DNA of 40,710 bases. It comes from Nocardioides sp. GTDB lineage: Bacteria > Actinomycetota > Actinomycetes > Propionibacteriales > Nocardioidaceae. The notes under the pieces are model-generated. The model searched no databases. It saw only the letters and a list, made by a program, of their open reading frames with translations, and had not been told where the DNA came from. The stretch covers positions 1-40,710 of the forward strand of contig NZ_JAPYPS010000031.1 in assembly GCF_029937575.1 (NCBI RefSeq). Direction: 5' to 3'. Below, in pieces: positions 23,300-33,300 of this stretch (positions are counted from its first letter, which is position 1; each line of letters starts with the position of its first letter). The position numbers and the translations under genes were made by a program.

Positions 23300-24286
23300 A
23301 TGCGCGCGATCTGGAAGGGCGCTGTGTCCTTCGGTCTGGTCAGTGTCCCCGTCAAGCTGTACTCCGCGACCGAGAGCCACGACGTGTCGTTCCGGCAGGT
23401 CCATGCCAGCGACGGCGGACGGATCAAGTACCAGCGCGTGTGCGCGATCGACGGCGAGGAGGTCGCCTACGCCGACATCGCCAAGGGATACGAGACCGAG
23501 GACGGCGAGATGGTCATCCTCACCGACGACGACCTGGCCGACCTGCCCTCGACGTCCTCGCGCGAGATCGCGGTCGAGAAGTTCGTCCCGACCGACCAGA
23601 TCGACCCGATGCTGTTCGAGAAGTCCTACTACCTGGAGCCGGAGAAGACGGGTGCCAAGCCCTACGCCCTGCTGCGCCAGGCCCTGCTCGACGCCGACCG
23701 GATGGCGGTGGTGACGGTCGCGCTGCGCCAGCGTACGTCGGTCGCCGTGCTGCGGGTGCGCGACGACGTGATCGTGATGCAGACGATGATGTGGCCCGAC
23801 GAGATCCGCACCCCCGACTTCTCCATCGAGGCCGGCGAGGTGAAGGACTCCGAGGTCAAGATGGCCACGATGCTGGTCGACACGCTCGCCGGCGACTTCG
23901 ACGCCACCGAGTTCGAGGACGACTACGCCGGCGCCGTCGAGGCACTGGTCAAGGCCAAGATCGAGGGCGGCGAGATCAAGCGGACGCCCACCTCGACGAA
24001 GTCGTCGGGCGAGGTCGTCGACCTGCTGGCCGCGCTGCAGCGCTCGGTGAAGGCCGCGCAGAGCGCCCGGGGCGAGAGCGGCTCGGACGAGGAGGACGAC
24101 GCCGCGGACGAGAAGCCCGCGAAGAAGACCACGACCAAGAAGGCAGCGACCAAGAAGGCGCCCGCCAAGAAGTCCACGGCGAAGAAGAGCGCGACCAAGA
24201 AGGCACCCGCCAAGAAGGCCGCCGCGAAGAAGGCCCCGGCCAAGAAGACCGCGGCCAAGAAGACCCCTGCCAAGAAGGCCAGCTAG
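23300..24286 (+). CDS. ku: Ku homodimeric end-binding protein with histone-like tail
   Basis: A 328-residue bacterial Ku that encircles DNA ends and recruits the LigD-type enzymes for end joining. The Ku core is clear: MRAIWKGAVSFGLVSVPVKL, then KYQRVCAIDGEEVAYADIAKGY, EKSYYLEPEK, YALLRQALLDADRMAVVTVAL, and the C-terminal VKMATMLVDTLAGDF. After about residue 260, an acidic spacer (DEEDDAADEK) gives way to about 55 residues of Lys-Lys-Ala/Thr/Pro repeats of the KKAPAKK type, resembling histone H1 or HupB tails. Good start: GAGAGG 7 nt before the ATG. The stop is only 8 bp from the convergent SDR stop. Confidence 0.97.
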   Translation: MRAIWKGAVSFGLVSVPVKLYSATESHDVSFRQVHASDGGRIKYQRVCAIDGEEVAYADIAKGYETEDGEMVILTDDDLADLPSTSSREIAVEKFVPTDQIDPMLFEKSYYLEPEKTGAKPYALLRQALLDADRMAVVTVALRQRTSVAVLRVRDDVIVMQTMMWPDEIRTPDFSIEAGEVKDSEVKMATMLVDTLAGDFDATEFEDDYAGAVEALVKAKIEGGEIKRTPTSTKSSGEVVDLLAALQRSVKAAQSARGESGSDEEDDAADEKPAKKTTTKKAATKKAPAKKSTAKKSATKKAPAKKAAAKKAPAKKTAAKKTPAKKAS

Positions 24287-24294
24287 CTCCCTAC

Positions 24295-25161
24295 CTAGCT
24301 CGCAGCGTCCTGGCCGCTCGCCGCAGCGGAGTTGTTCGTCCGCTGGTCCAGGCGCCACATCACCGCATCCATCAGCCGTGGCGCGACGAAGCCCACCAGC
24401 TCTCCGGCGACCCCGATCGGGATGTTCCAGACCACGGGGCGGTCCTCGAGGGCGCGCACCACCCGTGCAGCCGCCTCCTCGGCGCTCATCGCCGGCAACC
24501 CGTCGTAGGCCTCTGTGGGCGCGACCATCGCGGTGCGGACCAGTCCGAAGCGCATGTTGGTGAAGGTGACGTTGTCGCCGTACGCCTCGCGTGCCGCGAT
24601 CCGCGACCACGTGTCGAGGGCGGTCTTGGACGCCAGGTAGGCCGAGAACTTCGGCGCCTTGAGCTGCACGCCCCAGCTCAGGATGTTGACCACGTGACCG
24701 AACCGCTGGGCCCGCATCGCCGGCAGCAGCCCGAGCGTGAGCCGGACCGGGCCGAAGTAGTTGATCGCCATGGTCCGCTCCACGTCGTGGAAGCGGTCGT
24801 AGCTGAGGTCGAGGGAGCGGCGGATCGAGCGGCCCGCGTTGTTGACCAGGTAGTCGACGGCGCCGTGCTCGGCCAGCACCTGCTCGACCAGCGCGTCGAG
24901 AGCATCGGAGTCCGTCAGGTCGCACACGTACGTCGTCGCGCGGCCGCCGGTTGACGTGATGTCCCCGGCCACCCGCGCGAGCTCCTCGGCCCGGCGCGCG
25001 ACGAGCAGCACGCTCGCCCCACACCGGGCGACCTCGCGCGCAGTGGCCTCACCGATGCCCGACGAGGCCCCGGTGACCAGCACGGTCCGGCCGTCGAGCG
25101 GGCTCGGGCCGCCCGGCCGCAGCAGGCGCCGGAGCCGGGCGCGCGGGGTCTGCAGCAGCAT
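24295..25161 (-). CDS. SDR-family oxidoreductase
   Basis: A 288-residue SDR with an N-terminal extension of about 23 residues ([16 protein letters not shown]). Seen: VTGASSGIGEAT, DLTD, NNAGRSIRR, the catalytic Ser in ILSWGVQ and the YLASK Tyr-Lys pair. The C-terminus (GVAGELVGFVAPRLMDAVMW) is hydrophobic and could be membrane-associated. It resembles the SDRs found next to or fused with acyl-CoA reductases and lipid-modifying enzymes, so a lipid or steroid substrate is possible. Its start overlaps the amidase stop (TGATG). Confidence 0.88.
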   Translation of the reverse strand: MLLQTPRARLRRLLRPGGPSPLDGRTVLVTGASSGIGEATAREVARCGASVLLVARRAEELARVAGDITSTGGRATTYVCDLTDSDALDALVEQVLAEHGAVDYLVNNAGRSIRRSLDLSYDRFHDVERTMAINYFGPVRLTLGLLPAMRAQRFGHVVNILSWGVQLKAPKFSAYLASKTALDTWSRIAAREAYGDNVTFTNMRFGLVRTAMVAPTEAYDGLPAMSAEEAAARVVRALEDRPVVWNIPIGVAGELVGFVAPRLMDAVMWRLDQRTNNSAAASGQDAAS

Positions 25162-26561
25162 CAGTCAGCGACCCCCGGGGCCCCGGCCAGCAGCGGCCAG
25201 GGCCGCGCCTGCTCCAGCTGGGCCGACAGGCTCAGCAGGACCTCCTCGCCGTCGGTCGGTCCGACGAGCTGGACGCCGACGGGTAGGCCGTCGGGAGCGA
25301 GCCCGCAGGGCACCGACGCCGCCGGGTTGCCGGCGACGTTCCACAGGGCGGCGTAGGCGATGGCGGGCATCGCGAGCAGCGAGGAGGCGACGGTGCCCCG
25401 ACCGTCGATGACGCCCACGCGGGGTGGGCGGTGGGCGACGCTCGGGGTCAGCAGCACGTCCACGTCGTCGAAGACCCGGTTGGCCTTCGCGGCGACGCGC
25501 TCGCTGGCCCGCAAGGCCCACTGCGTGACCTTCGGAGTCACCCAGGACCCGAGCCGGTAGGTCTCGCGGGTGCGTCGCTCGAGGCGGTCGTAGTGCTCCA
25601 CGGCCTGTGCCTCGGAGCGGATCCCGGCGAAGAACTGCGGCACGAAGGCGGCGGTCGGGTCGGGGTAGGCCGGGTCGACCTCGCGTACGTCGTGACCCAA
25701 GGTCGTCAGCAGGCGCGCGGTCTCCTCGACCGCCGCGACGTGGAGCGGGTCGGGCCTGACACCCACCCCGACGGGTTCGACCGACCAGCCGACGCGCAGG
25801 CGCCCCGGCTCCCGGAGCGCGGCCGCCTCGAACGACCCCGTCGGGCCGGCGCGATACAGGTCGGTGTCGGTGTTGCCCTTGATGACGTCGTAGACGATCG
25901 CCGCGTCGCGCACGGTGCGCGCCAGCGGTCCGACCGTGCCGAGCGCCCACCACAGGTGCTCGTGCGGAGCGGTGGTGACCCGTCCGCGCTGGGGCTTGAG
26001 GCCGAAGAGTCCGCACATCGCCGACGGGATCCGGATCGAGCCTCCGCCGTCGCCGCCGATGCCGACCGGCACCATCCCCGACGCCACCGCGGCCGCCGTA
26101 CCGCCGCTGGAGCCGCCCGGCGTCCGGGTCGGGTCCCAGGGGTTGCGGGTGACCCCACGCGAGGCGCCCTCGGTGTAGGGATAGGCGCCGAACTCCGGCA
26201 TGGTCGTCTTGCCGACGATCACCGCCCCCGCCGCCCGCAGTCGAGCGACGAGCTCGGCGTCGGCTGCGGCCGGCGTGGTGTTGGCCTCGCCGCCGAACGT
26301 CGTCACGCAGCCGGCGACGTCGATCTCCTCCTTGATCGCGATCGGTACGCCGTGCAGCGGACCGGGCGTCCCGCGGCTCCGGCCGAGGGCGACCGCGTCC
26401 TCGTGGGCGCGCTCGGCGAGCACCACGGAGAAGGCGTTCAGCCCGGGGTCGAGGGAGGCGATGCGGCCCAGCGCCTCGTCGACGACCACGCGCGGCGTGA
26501 GGTCGCCGTCGCTGGTCAGTCGTACGGTCTCGGCCACGCTCGCGCTGCGGAGATCGGTCAC
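25161..26561 (-). CDS. Amidase-signature-family amidohydrolase
   Basis: A 466-residue amidase with an intact Ser-cisSer-Lys triad: K77 in PIAIKEEI, S151 in [14 protein letters not shown], and S175 in [13 protein letters not shown], with the family spacing of 24 between the two serines. It hydrolyses an amide bond in a small molecule or peptide. A GatA role is unlikely, since no gatB or gatC is near. It is transcribed ahead of and coupled to the SDR, suggesting a short catabolic pair. The upstream 48 bp to the ABC gene stop hold the promoter, if any. Confidence 0.93.
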   Translation of the reverse strand: MTDLRSASVAETVRLTSDGDLTPRVVVDEALGRIASLDPGLNAFSVVLAERAHEDAVALGRSRGTPGPLHGVPIAIKEEIDVAGCVTTFGGEANTTPAAADAELVARLRAAGAVIVGKTTMPEFGAYPYTEGASRGVTRNPWDPTRTPGGSSGGTAAAVASGMVPVGIGGDGGGSIRIPSAMCGLFGLKPQRGRVTTAPHEHLWWALGTVGPLARTVRDAAIVYDVIKGNTDTDLYRAGPTGSFEAAALREPGRLRVGWSVEPVGVGVRPDPLHVAAVEETARLLTTLGHDVREVDPAYPDPTAAFVPQFFAGIRSEAQAVEHYDRLERRTRETYRLGSWVTPKVTQWALRASERVAAKANRVFDDVDVLLTPSVAHRPPRVGVIDGRGTVASSLLAMPAIAYAALWNVAGNPAASVPCGLAPDGLPVGVQLVGPTDGEEVLLSLSAQLEQARPWPLLAGAPGVAD

Positions 26562-26608
26562 CGCGCCACCCTACTCAGCGCACCGGTTCGGGTCAGCCGG
26601 TCAGCCGA

Positions 26609-28477
26609 TCAGGCGAGGGACTCGAGCCACGCGTCGTGCAGGTCGGCGAAGCGTCCCTCGCCGCTGCCGACGAGCTCGGCCGGCGAGCCGTCCTCGAAGA
26701 TCCGGCCGTGCTCCATCACGAGCACCCGGTCGGCGATCTCGACGGTGGAGAGCCGGTGGGCGATGATCACCGCCGTGCGCCCGGCGAGGACGGTCTGCAG
26801 CGCCTGCTGCACGAGTCGCTCTGACGGCACGTCGAGGGAGGAGGTCGCCTCGTCGAGGATCAGCACGGCGGGGTCGGCCAGGAACGCCCGGGCGAACGCG
26901 ACGAGCTGTCGCTGACCCGCGCTGAGCCGGCCACCTCGGTTGGCCACGTCGGTCTGGTAGCCCTCCGGCAGCGCCATGATGAAGTCGTGGGCTCCCAGCG
27001 CGGTGGCGGCCTGCTCGACCTCGGCCATCGACGCCTCCGGCCGTCCGAAGCGGATGTTGTCGGCGATGGTGCCGGAGAAGAGGTAGTTCTCCTGGGTCAC
27101 CATCACCACCCGCTCACGCAGGTCGTCGGCCGTGAGGTGTCGCAGGTCCACCCCGTCGAGGCGCACGGTGCCCTCGACCGGGTCGTAGAAGCGCGTCGCG
27201 AGCTTGGCCAGGGTGGTCTTGCCTGCTCCGGTCGTGCCGACCAGGGCGATGGTCTGCCCGGCCGGCACCGTGAGGTCGAGACCGGGGATGACGTCGCGGC
27301 CCTCGGTGTAGCTGAAGCGCACGGCGTCGAAGCTGACCTCGCCGTGGGTCTCCTGGAGGCGGTGCGGCTCGTCGGGCTCCGGGACGCCGGGCTCCTCGCG
27401 GAGCACGCCCGCGAGCTTGTCGAGGGCTGCCGAGGCCGACTGGAAGGTGTTGTAGAACTGCGAGATCTCCATCATCGGCTCGAAGAACTGGCGCAGGTAG
27501 AGCAGGAAGGCCGCCAGCACCCCGACGGTCACGTCGCCGTGGTAGGCCAGGTAGCCGCCGTACAGCAGCACGACGGCGATCGTGACGTTGCCGATCAGCT
27601 TGATGCCGGGCATGAAGAAGGCGACCAGCCGGAAGGCGTGCAGGTTGGCGCGGCGGTACTGGTCGTTGACGTCGTCGAAGATCTCCTGGTTGCGCGGCTC
27701 GCGGCGGAAGGCCTGCACCGCCTGGACGCCGCCCATCGACTCGACGAAGTGGACGATGACCAGCGCGACCTTCTCGCGAGTGATCCGGTAGCTGGCGCTC
27801 GAGGCTCGACGGAACCAGTTGGTCAGCAGGAACAGGAACGGCCCGCACGCCAGCGCGACCAGACCGAGCTTGAGGTCGAGGAAGAGCAGGATCCCGGCGG
27901 TGCCGACCAGGGTCAGGGCGGCGGTGATCAGCCCGTCGAAGCCGGTCTCGAGCATCTCGTAGATCGCGTCGACGTCGGAGGTCTGGCGCGAGATCACCCG
28001 CCCGGACGTGTAGTCGTCGTGGAAGGCCGGGCTCAGCACCTGGAAGTGCCGGAAGACGCGACGACGCACCTCGTAGAGGACGTTCTGACCGAGCAGGCCC
28101 GAGCGCACCAGGAAGAAGTTGCGCGAGATCGCCTGGGTGACCGCGGCCACCAGGACCAGGCACACCACGATCGTGAGCGGCGTCAGGTTGTCGTCGGTGC
28201 GGATCGGCGGGATGCCGGTGTCGATGCCCTCCTTGACGAGGTAGGGGATCGAGAGGCGAGCGGCGTTCTCGACGACCACGACGCCGATCAGCAACCAGAT
28301 CGCCTTGCGGTACGGCGCCAGCAGCTCACGCAGCAGGGCCCCGGAGCCGCCGGAGAAGCGCACCGAGCGCTCCCGCTCGGCCGCCTCGTCGTCGTCGACC
28401 TGGGCGACGCCGCGCCAGCTGGGCTGACGGCGTTCGTCGGTCTCGGGCTGGTCGTGGGACGGGGTGTCGGTGCTCAT
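26609..28477 (-). CDS. ABC exporter half-transporter, catalytic-site subunit
   Basis: A 622-residue type IV exporter half: acidic N-terminal tail, six membrane spans (about 58-330), then a nucleotide-binding domain with Walker [10 protein letters not shown] (414-422), Q462, signature LSAGQ (518-522), Walker B ILDE with the catalytic E543, and H574. The signature has Ala where LSGGQ is usual. It overlaps the partner gene as ATGA, the normal arrangement for a heterodimer. The substrate is unknown; relatives export drugs, lipids or peptides. Confidence 0.93.
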   Translation of the reverse strand: MSTDTPSHDQPETDERRQPSWRGVAQVDDDEAAERERSVRFSGGSGALLRELLAPYRKAIWLLIGVVVVENAARLSIPYLVKEGIDTGIPPIRTDDNLTPLTIVVCLVLVAAVTQAISRNFFLVRSGLLGQNVLYEVRRRVFRHFQVLSPAFHDDYTSGRVISRQTSDVDAIYEMLETGFDGLITAALTLVGTAGILLFLDLKLGLVALACGPFLFLLTNWFRRASSASYRITREKVALVIVHFVESMGGVQAVQAFRREPRNQEIFDDVNDQYRRANLHAFRLVAFFMPGIKLIGNVTIAVVLLYGGYLAYHGDVTVGVLAAFLLYLRQFFEPMMEISQFYNTFQSASAALDKLAGVLREEPGVPEPDEPHRLQETHGEVSFDAVRFSYTEGRDVIPGLDLTVPAGQTIALVGTTGAGKTTLAKLATRFYDPVEGTVRLDGVDLRHLTADDLRERVVMVTQENYLFSGTIADNIRFGRPEASMAEVEQAATALGAHDFIMALPEGYQTDVANRGGRLSAGQRQLVAFARAFLADPAVLILDEATSSLDVPSERLVQQALQTVLAGRTAVIIAHRLSTVEIADRVLVMEHGRIFEDGSPAELVGSGEGRFADLHDAWLESLA

Positions 28478-30285
28478 GCCGTCACCGCCTCGTCGAGCCC
28501 GGACAGGTCGGACAGCTCGGACAGCTCCGCGTCAGCGGCGAGGAGCTCGCGGTAGGCCGGCACGTCGGCGAGCAGGACCCGGTGGTCGCCGACGTGGGTG
28601 ATGGTGCCGTCCTGCAGGAGGGCGACCCGGTCGGCCAGCAGGACGGTGGAGGCACGGTGGGCGACGACCAGCCCGGTCGTGGAGCCGAGCACGCTCTGCA
28701 GGGCGTCCTCGACCAGCTTCTCGGTGTGGACGTCGAGAGCAGACAGGGTGTCGTCGAGGACCAGGACCTTGGGTCGGGCCAAGACTGCTCGGGCCAGCGC
28801 GAGGCGCTGCCGCTGCCCGCCGGACAGGGCCATCCCCTGCTCGCCGATGCGGGTGTCCAGGCCCCACGGCAGGTCGCGCACGAAGCCGGCCTGGGCGATG
28901 TCGAGGGCCTCGTCGATGTCGGCGTCGCTGGCGTCCGAGCGTCCGAGCGTGACGTTCTCCCGGGCGCTCATCGAGAAGAGGGTCGGCTCCTCGAACGCCG
29001 TCGCGACCAGCGAGCGCAGGTGCTGCAGGTCGAGCTCGCGGACGTCGACCCCGTCGAGCGTGACGCGACCGGCGGTGACGTCGTAGAGCCGCGGCACCAG
29101 GGAGGTGAGCACGGTCTTGCCGGAGCCGGTGGCCCCGACCAGGGCGACGGTCTCGCCCGGCGCGAGGTCGAGGGACACGTCGCGCAGGACCAGCTCGTCG
29201 GGAGCGTCGGGGAAGGCGAAGTCGACGTGCTCGAAACGAAGGTGGCCGCGCGGCTCGGCGATCACCTCGGTGCCGCCGACGATCGACGGCTCGGTGTCGA
29301 AGATCTCCAGGATGCGGGCGGCGCTGGTCATCGCCTCCTGGGCCATGGCCAGGATGACCCCGAGGGACGAGACCGGCCACACCAGCGAGAGCAGCAGGGT
29401 GATGAAGGCGACGAGCTCACCGGGGGTCAGGGAGCCGCGGCCCACACCGATCGAGCCCAGGAGCAGGACCACGGCGACGGCCAGGTTGGGGATGATCTCC
29501 AGGAACGTCCAGAACTTCGCGGCCAGGCGGACCTTCACCATGCTGGTGTCGCGCAGCTTGTCGGCGGCCTCCTCGTACTGCAGGGAGACGTGCTCGCCGC
29601 GACCGAAGGACTTGATGACGCGGATCCCGACGGCGCCCTCCTCGGCGTGCGTGGCGAGGTCGCCCTGCTCGTCCTGCACCTGGCGCGAGATCACGACGTA
29701 CCGCTTCTCGAAGCGCATCGACAGCGCCACGATCGGCACGGCGGCGGCGCCGACGACGAGGCCCAGCGGCCAGTACATGTTGAGCAGCACGATCGTGACC
29801 ACGATGACCTGCACGATGTTGATCAGCAGGAACAGCATCCCGAAGCCGAAGAAGCGCCGGATGCCGCTGAGGTCGGTGGTCGCACGCGAGAGCAGCTGGC
29901 CCGACTGCCACCGGCTGTGGAAGCCCATCGGCAGCTCCTGGAGGCGCTCGTAGAGGTCGTGCCGCATGGCGGTCTCGACCCCGAGCACGGCGTTGGACTG
30001 CACCCAGCGGCGCCAGAAGATCAGCGCCGCCTCGAGCACGCCGAGGCCCAGCGCCAGAAGGCCCAGCGGGAGCACCGCGCCGAGGTCCCGGTTGGTGATC
30101 GGGCCGTCGATGATGGCCTTGGTGACCAGCGGGATCGCGATCGTGAGGCCCACCCCGGCGAGCGAGGTGAGCAGCATGATCGTCAGCGCCACGCGGTGCG
30201 GCTTGAGATAGCCACGCAGCCGCCAGAGCGAGTGCACGCCTGCCGGTGGGTTGGAGTCGGGATCGGGTCCGAGATCTGTTGCCAT
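28474..30285 (-). CDS. ABC exporter half-transporter, degenerate-site subunit
   Basis: A 603-residue exporter half with six spans (about 33-310) and an NBD: Walker A GATGSGKT (384-391), canonical signature LSGGQ (488-492), but Walker B LVLDD with D512 in place of the catalytic Glu. The Q-loop reads FEEPTLF with Glu at the Gln position (432). H543 remains. These changes are the hallmark of the degenerate subunit of a heterodimeric exporter such as BmrC or TmrA. The ATG at 30285 is chosen; a TTG six bases upstream is possible. Neither start has a good ribosome binding site. Confidence 0.93.
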   Translation of the reverse strand: MATDLGPDPDSNPPAGVHSLWRLRGYLKPHRVALTIMLLTSLAGVGLTIAIPLVTKAIIDGPITNRDLGAVLPLGLLALGLGVLEAALIFWRRWVQSNAVLGVETAMRHDLYERLQELPMGFHSRWQSGQLLSRATTDLSGIRRFFGFGMLFLLINIVQVIVVTIVLLNMYWPLGLVVGAAAVPIVALSMRFEKRYVVISRQVQDEQGDLATHAEEGAVGIRVIKSFGRGEHVSLQYEEAADKLRDTSMVKVRLAAKFWTFLEIIPNLAVAVVLLLGSIGVGRGSLTPGELVAFITLLLSLVWPVSSLGVILAMAQEAMTSAARILEIFDTEPSIVGGTEVIAEPRGHLRFEHVDFAFPDAPDELVLRDVSLDLAPGETVALVGATGSGKTVLTSLVPRLYDVTAGRVTLDGVDVRELDLQHLRSLVATAFEEPTLFSMSARENVTLGRSDASDADIDEALDIAQAGFVRDLPWGLDTRIGEQGMALSGGQRQRLALARAVLARPKVLVLDDTLSALDVHTEKLVEDALQSVLGSTTGLVVAHRASTVLLADRVALLQDGTITHVGDHRVLLADVPAYRELLAADAELSELSDLSGLDEAVTA

Positions 30286-30356
30286 CAACAACGAGATTAG
30301 GTCGCGGCACCGACAACCGCGAATGAATAAGGTACCTCAGGCCACGTTGCCGCAGG
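30286..30356. promoter_or_regulatory. A/T-rich leader of the ABC operon
   Basis: The 71 bp between the dehydrogenase stop and the ABC start contain the most A/T-rich patch in this part of the window (GCGAATGAATAAGGTACCT, 30319-30337) with the 8-bp palindrome AGGTACCT at 30330-30337. This is a reasonable promoter/operator for the exporter pair. No known box was recognised. Confidence 0.35.
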
Positions 30357-33300
30357 TCAGGACAGCAACCCCCGCACCACGCGCAGCGCCACCGACATCC
30401 GCGCCAGGTCGGCGTGCTCGTCGGAGCAGATCTCACGCAAGGTGTCGGCCGCGCGCGCCACGACGACCGCGTCCGCGTCCTCCCAGGCGGAGATCCGAGC
30501 AGCGGCCGGCTCCTCGGCCTCGTCGGGTCCGCCGAGGGAGATCACCTGTGCGGTGAGCTGGGCGTGGACGGCGTGCAGGTCGTCGCGCAGGGTGGCGCGC
30601 GCCATCGTCTGCCACCGGTCGTCGCGCGGCAGCGCCAGGATCCGCTGGACCAGGGTCGGCAGCCCGAGCCGCTCGGCGAGGGTGAAGTGAACCCGCGCCA
30701 CGTCGGCCGGCTCGAGGTCCTCGCGCAGCGCGATCTCGATGACGTTGAGCAGCATGTACGCCGTCGGGAGGACCGCCACCTGCGAGGCGAGCTCGACGGG
30801 CACGTGGTTGTCGACCAGACGCTCCAACCGACCTTCGTACGCCGCCAGCTCGGCGCCGCTCATCAGGTCCGGCAGCGCCTGCATCGTCGCCTGCACCGGA
30901 GCGGCGAAGGCGTCGACGAGGCCCTGCGAGTCCAGGGGCGGGCGCCGGTTGGTGACCAGCCAGCGCGAGCCGCGCTCCACCAGGGTGCGCATCTCGACGC
31001 GCATGTGCGTCTGCACGGCCGCCGGGATCCGGTTGTCCTGGGCACTGATCTGGTCACGCAGGGGCAGGGAGCCGAAGATCTCCCGGGACACGAAGTTCGC
31101 CCGGGTCAGCTCAGCGGCCGACGCCCCGGTCTCCAGTCCCAGCCGCGGCCAGTAGGTCATCCCCGCGCCGTTGACCAGGTCGTTGACGACCTGGGTCACG
31201 ATGATCTCGCGACGCAACGGGTGCTCGACGATGCGGTCGTCGAACCCGTCGCGGATCGGCGTCGGGAAGTACGCCCGCAGGTCCAGGTCGCAGTAGGGGT
31301 CCTCCGGCAGGTCGGAGTCGAGCAGCTCGGCGGCGAGCACGATCTTGGTCCAGGCCATCAGCACCGACAGCTCGGGCGTGGTCAGCCCCTCGTGCCGGTC
31401 GATCCGTCGCGCCACCTGACGACTCGTCGGCAGCCCCTCGAGCTCGCGGTTGATGATGCCGTCGGACTCCAAGCGCTTCATCCACGACTCGTGCACGTGC
31501 AGCAGCGGCGCGGCGTTGGAGGCGGCGTTGCCGAGAGCGACGTTCTGCTCGTAGTTGTCGCGCAGCACCAGGGCAGCGACCTCGTCGGTCATCTTCGCCA
31601 GCACCGCGTTGCGCTGCTTGCCGGTCAGGTCGCCGGAGGCCACCACCCGGTCGAGCAGCACCTTGATGTTGACCTCGTGGTCGGAGGTGTCGACCCCGGC
31701 GGAGTTGTCGATGAAGTCGGTGTTGACCCGACCGCCGGTGCGGGCGTACTCGATCCGGCCCAGCTGGGTCAGCCCGAGGTTGCCTCCCTCCCCGATGCAG
31801 CGGACCCGCAGCTCGCCGCCGTTGACCCGGATGGCGTCGTTCGCCTTGTCGCCGGCGTCGGCGTGGGTCTCCCCCGCGGCCTTGACATAGGTGCCGATCC
31901 CGCCGTTCCACAGCAGGTCTACCGGGGCGAGCAGGATCGTTCGCATCAGCTCGACCGGAGTCATCGCCGTGACGTCGGCGTCGATCCCGAGGGCGCCGCG
32001 GATCGCGTCGTTGAGTCGGATCGACTTGGCCGAGCGGGAGAATACACCGCCGCCCTCGGAGATCTTCGAGGTGTCGTAGTCCTGCCAGCTCGAGCGCGGC
32101 AGCCCGAACAGCCGCTGCCGCTCGGCGTACGACGCCGCGGCGTCCGGCCGCGGGTCGATGAAGATGTCGCGGTGGTCGAAGGCCGCCACGAGCCGGGTGT
32201 GCTCGGAGCACAGCATGCCGTTGCCGAAGACGTCGCCGGACATGTCGCCCACGCCGACGCAGGTGAAGTCCTCGGTCTGGCAGTCGACGTCCATCTCGCG
32301 GAAGTGTCGCTGGACCGACACCCAGGCGCCTCGGGCGGTGATGCCCATCGCCTTGTGGTCGTAGCCGACCGAGCCACCGCTGGCGAACGCGTCACCGAGC
32401 CAGAAGCCGTAGTCCTGGGCGACGCCGTTGGCGATGTCGGAGAACGTCGCGGTGCCCTTGTCCGCGGCCACCACCAGGTAGGAGTCGTCGCCGTCGTGGC
32501 GCACCACGCGCGACGGCGGGACCGTCTCGCCCTCGACGAGGTTGTCGGTGACGTCCAGGAGGCCGGAGATGAACGTCGTGTAGCAGGCGATGCCCTCCGC
32601 CTGCCAGGCGTCGCGGTCGGACGGGTCGGGCAGGTTCTTGGCGAAGAACCCGCCCTTGGCACCCACCGGCACGATCACGGTGTTCTTCACCATCTGTGCC
32701 TTGACCAGGCCCAGCACCTCGGTGCGGAAGTCGTCGCGACGGTCCGACCAGCGCAGGCCACCGCGCGCGACCGCACCGAAGCGCAGGTGCACGCCCTCGA
32801 CGCGGGGCGAGTAGACGAAGATCTCGTACGTCGGTCGCGGCTCGGGCAGGTCCGGGATGGCGGACGGCTCGAGCTTGAAGCTGATGTAGCTCTTAGGGGC
32901 ACCGCTGGAGTCGTTCGAGTCGGCCCGCTGGAAGTAGTTGGTGCGCAGGGTGGCTCGGACGTGCGTCAGGTAGGAGCGCAGGATCCGGTCGTGGTCGAGG
33001 CTCACGACGTCGTCGAGGGCGCCGTACAGCCGCTCGACGAGCGCCTCCTCGTCGCGCGCACCCGAGATGTCCGGGTCGAAGCGGGTCTCGAAGAGGTCCA
33101 CCAGCATCCGGGTGATGTCGACGTTGCTGGCCAGCGCCTCCTCGATGTAGTCGAGGGCGAAGGGCGAGCCGCCCTGGCGCATGTACTTCGCGTAGGCCCG
33201 CAGCACCGTCGCCTGGCGCCACGTGATCCGGGCTCCGAGCACCAGGGAGTTGAAGCCGTCGATCTCGGTGAATCCGTCCCACACCGCACGTACGGCGTCC

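Noticed and set aside
24120..24286. A CRISPR-like or minisatellite array in the ku 3' end.
   Set aside because: The repeats are codons for a Lys/Ala tail and vary at codon level; there are no spacers.
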